Below the pieces are notes generated by a model, which saw only the letters and a program-made list of their open reading frames with translations, searched no databases and was not told the origin of the DNA. The position numbers and the translations under genes were made by a program. From an uncultured Prevotella sp. (GTDB taxonomy: Bacteria; Bacteroidota; Bacteroidia; Bacteroidales; Bacteroidaceae), in the NCBI GenBank assembly GCA_937916075.1, contig CALGHW010000408.1:1-7132 (forward strand): a stretch of DNA of 7,132 nt, read 5' to 3'. Positions 6,280 to 7,132 of the stretch are shown in pieces (the stretch's first letter is position 1; each line of letters begins with the position of its first letter).

Positions 6280-7132
6280 GCGTTAACCACATTAATCGGT
6301 GAGCCACCGATAAAAGCCTTCACGTTAGCCACGGCAATCTCCATCAAGCGTGTGCGCGCCTCCAAGGTTGCCCAGGCAATATGAGGTGTAATAAAAGCAT
6401 TGGGAGCCTTAAACAGCGGATTAGACTCACAAGGCGGCTCCTCACACATCACGTCGGCTCCATAACCGCCAAGCTGTCCGCTCTTCAAAGCCTCAGCCAC
6501 ATGATACTCGTTGACCAGCGGTCCGCGGCCTGTATTAATCAGCAAGGCGCCATGCTTCATCTGGGCCAATGACTCGGCGTTAATCATCTCACGCGTCTGC
6601 GGAGTCAGCGGGCAGTGCAACGTAAGCACGTCACTCACGCCCAACAATCCTTCCAGGGTAGTCTTGTGGACACCCTCGGGCAGGTCGGTCGCATTCTTGC
6701 TGGTACAGGCAAACACATCCATCCCGAAATCATGCGCCAGGCGGGCCACCTTCATTCCGATATGCCCCAGTCCGACGATACCTATCGTCTTGCCGGCTAT
6801 CTCAGGCAGTGGAGTGTCCCAATAACAGAAGTCAGCGTTGCGGCTCCAGCGTCCCTTGCTGTTCTCCTCGGCATAATGGGCGATACGGTTGGTCATATTA
6901 AAGAGGTGGGCAAACGTCATCTGCACCACACTGTCTGTGCTATAAGCCGGAATATTGGTCACGACAACACCATGCTGACGGGCCGCCTCGATGTCCACCA
7001 CATTATAGCCCGTGGCCAGCACCCCAACATACTTCAGCCGGGGCAACTGGTCTAGCAAGGCCGCGTCAATCACCACCTTGTTAGTCAACAATATATCAGC
7101 ATCACCGCTTCTTTCCATCACATCGGCGGGAG
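6276..7132 (-). CDS. D-2-hydroxyacid dehydrogenase, glycerate dehydrogenase/hydroxypyruvate reductase type (5'-truncated)
   Basis: A cytoplasmic NAD(P)H-dependent oxidoreductase that interconverts a 2-keto acid and a D-2-hydroxy acid, probably hydroxypyruvate and D-glycerate. The frame is open to the right edge. The first visible residues (PADVMERSGDADILLTNK) are inside the N-terminal catalytic domain, and about 30-40 residues are missing compared with the usual length near 320. A GTG at 7121 and an ATG at 7118 are therefore internal. The Rossmann motif is IGIVGLGHIG (GLGHIG encoded at 6756-6773). The catalytic triad is visible: Arg in NTGRGPLVNE (6525-6527), Glu in DVMCEEPP (6438-6440) and His in TPHIAWAT (6381-6383). 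The HIAWAT form, with NPLF and EEPP nearby, is the glycerate-dehydrogenase style rather than the phosphoglycerate-dehydrogenase style. It is first of the visible two-gene unit. Other 2-keto acids remain possible substrates. Confidence 0.92.
   Translation of the reverse strand, partial: PADVMERSGDADILLTNKVVIDAALLDQLPRLKYVGVLATGYNVVDIEAARQHGVVVTNIPAYSTDSVVQMTFAHLFNMTNRIAHYAEENSKGRWSRNADFCYWDTPLPEIAGKTIGIVGLGHIGMKVARLAHDFGMDVFACTSKNATDLPEGVHKTTLEGLLGVSDVLTLHCPLTPQTREMINAESLAQMKHGALLINTGRGPLVNEYHVAEALKSGQLGGYGADVMCEEPPCESNPLFKAPNAFITPHIAWATLEARTRLMEIAVANVKAFIGGSPINVVNA

Noticed and set aside
6615..7055. Plus-strand open frame opposite the dehydrogenase
   Set aside because: It overlaps the conserved Rossmann-fold coding sequence and its product resembles no family; a shadow frame.

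Overview
The window looks like a piece of a Bacteroidota chromosome, most likely a gut or rumen Prevotellaceae/Bacteroidaceae-type organism. The protein families and their sequence style point there: a Bacteroides-type PL1 pectate lyase with a GIYI...KIVVK tail, a PA14-containing GH3 and a secreted GH28. Start codons also lack strong Shine-Dalgarno sequences. Base composition is GC-rich for that group, by eye in the mid-50s percent. I cannot name a species.

Left part (1-5556, + strand): three secreted carbohydrate-active enzymes in one orientation with short gaps (52 and 29 bases). They look like the tail of a pectin-degradation operon, or polysaccharide utilization locus, that begins left of the window. 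In order they are a 5'-truncated PL1 pectate lyase, a GH3 beta-xylosidase/beta-glucosidase-type enzyme with a PA14 insert, and a GH28 polygalacturonase. The lyase and the GH28 attack the galacturonan backbone by elimination and hydrolysis respectively. The GH3 would trim exo-linked beta-sugars, and xylose side chains of xylogalacturonan are one plausible target. No SusC/SusD pair, sensor-regulator, esterase or unsaturated-galacturonyl hydrolase is present here; these would be expected upstream or elsewhere.

Middle (5557-5646): a 90-base convergent gap occupied by a perfect 21-bp inverted repeat. It has a T-run on one side and an A-run on the other, so it is a likely bidirectional terminator separating the two transcription units.

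Right part (5647-7132, - strand): a D-2-hydroxyacid dehydrogenase of the glycerate dehydrogenase/hydroxypyruvate reductase type, cut by the right edge. It is followed by a TRIC/UPF0126 (PF03458-type) membrane protein whose ATG overlaps the dehydrogenase stop by four bases. This is a housekeeping-looking two-gene unit with no obvious link to pectin.

I see no RNA genes, CRISPR arrays, insertion sequences or attachment sites. Nothing here looks like an entirely new system. The points worth a second look are the sorting-signal-like tail on the lyase, the substrate of the GH3, a cysteine cluster in the GH3, the dehydrogenase-TRIC coupling, and the shared terminator.
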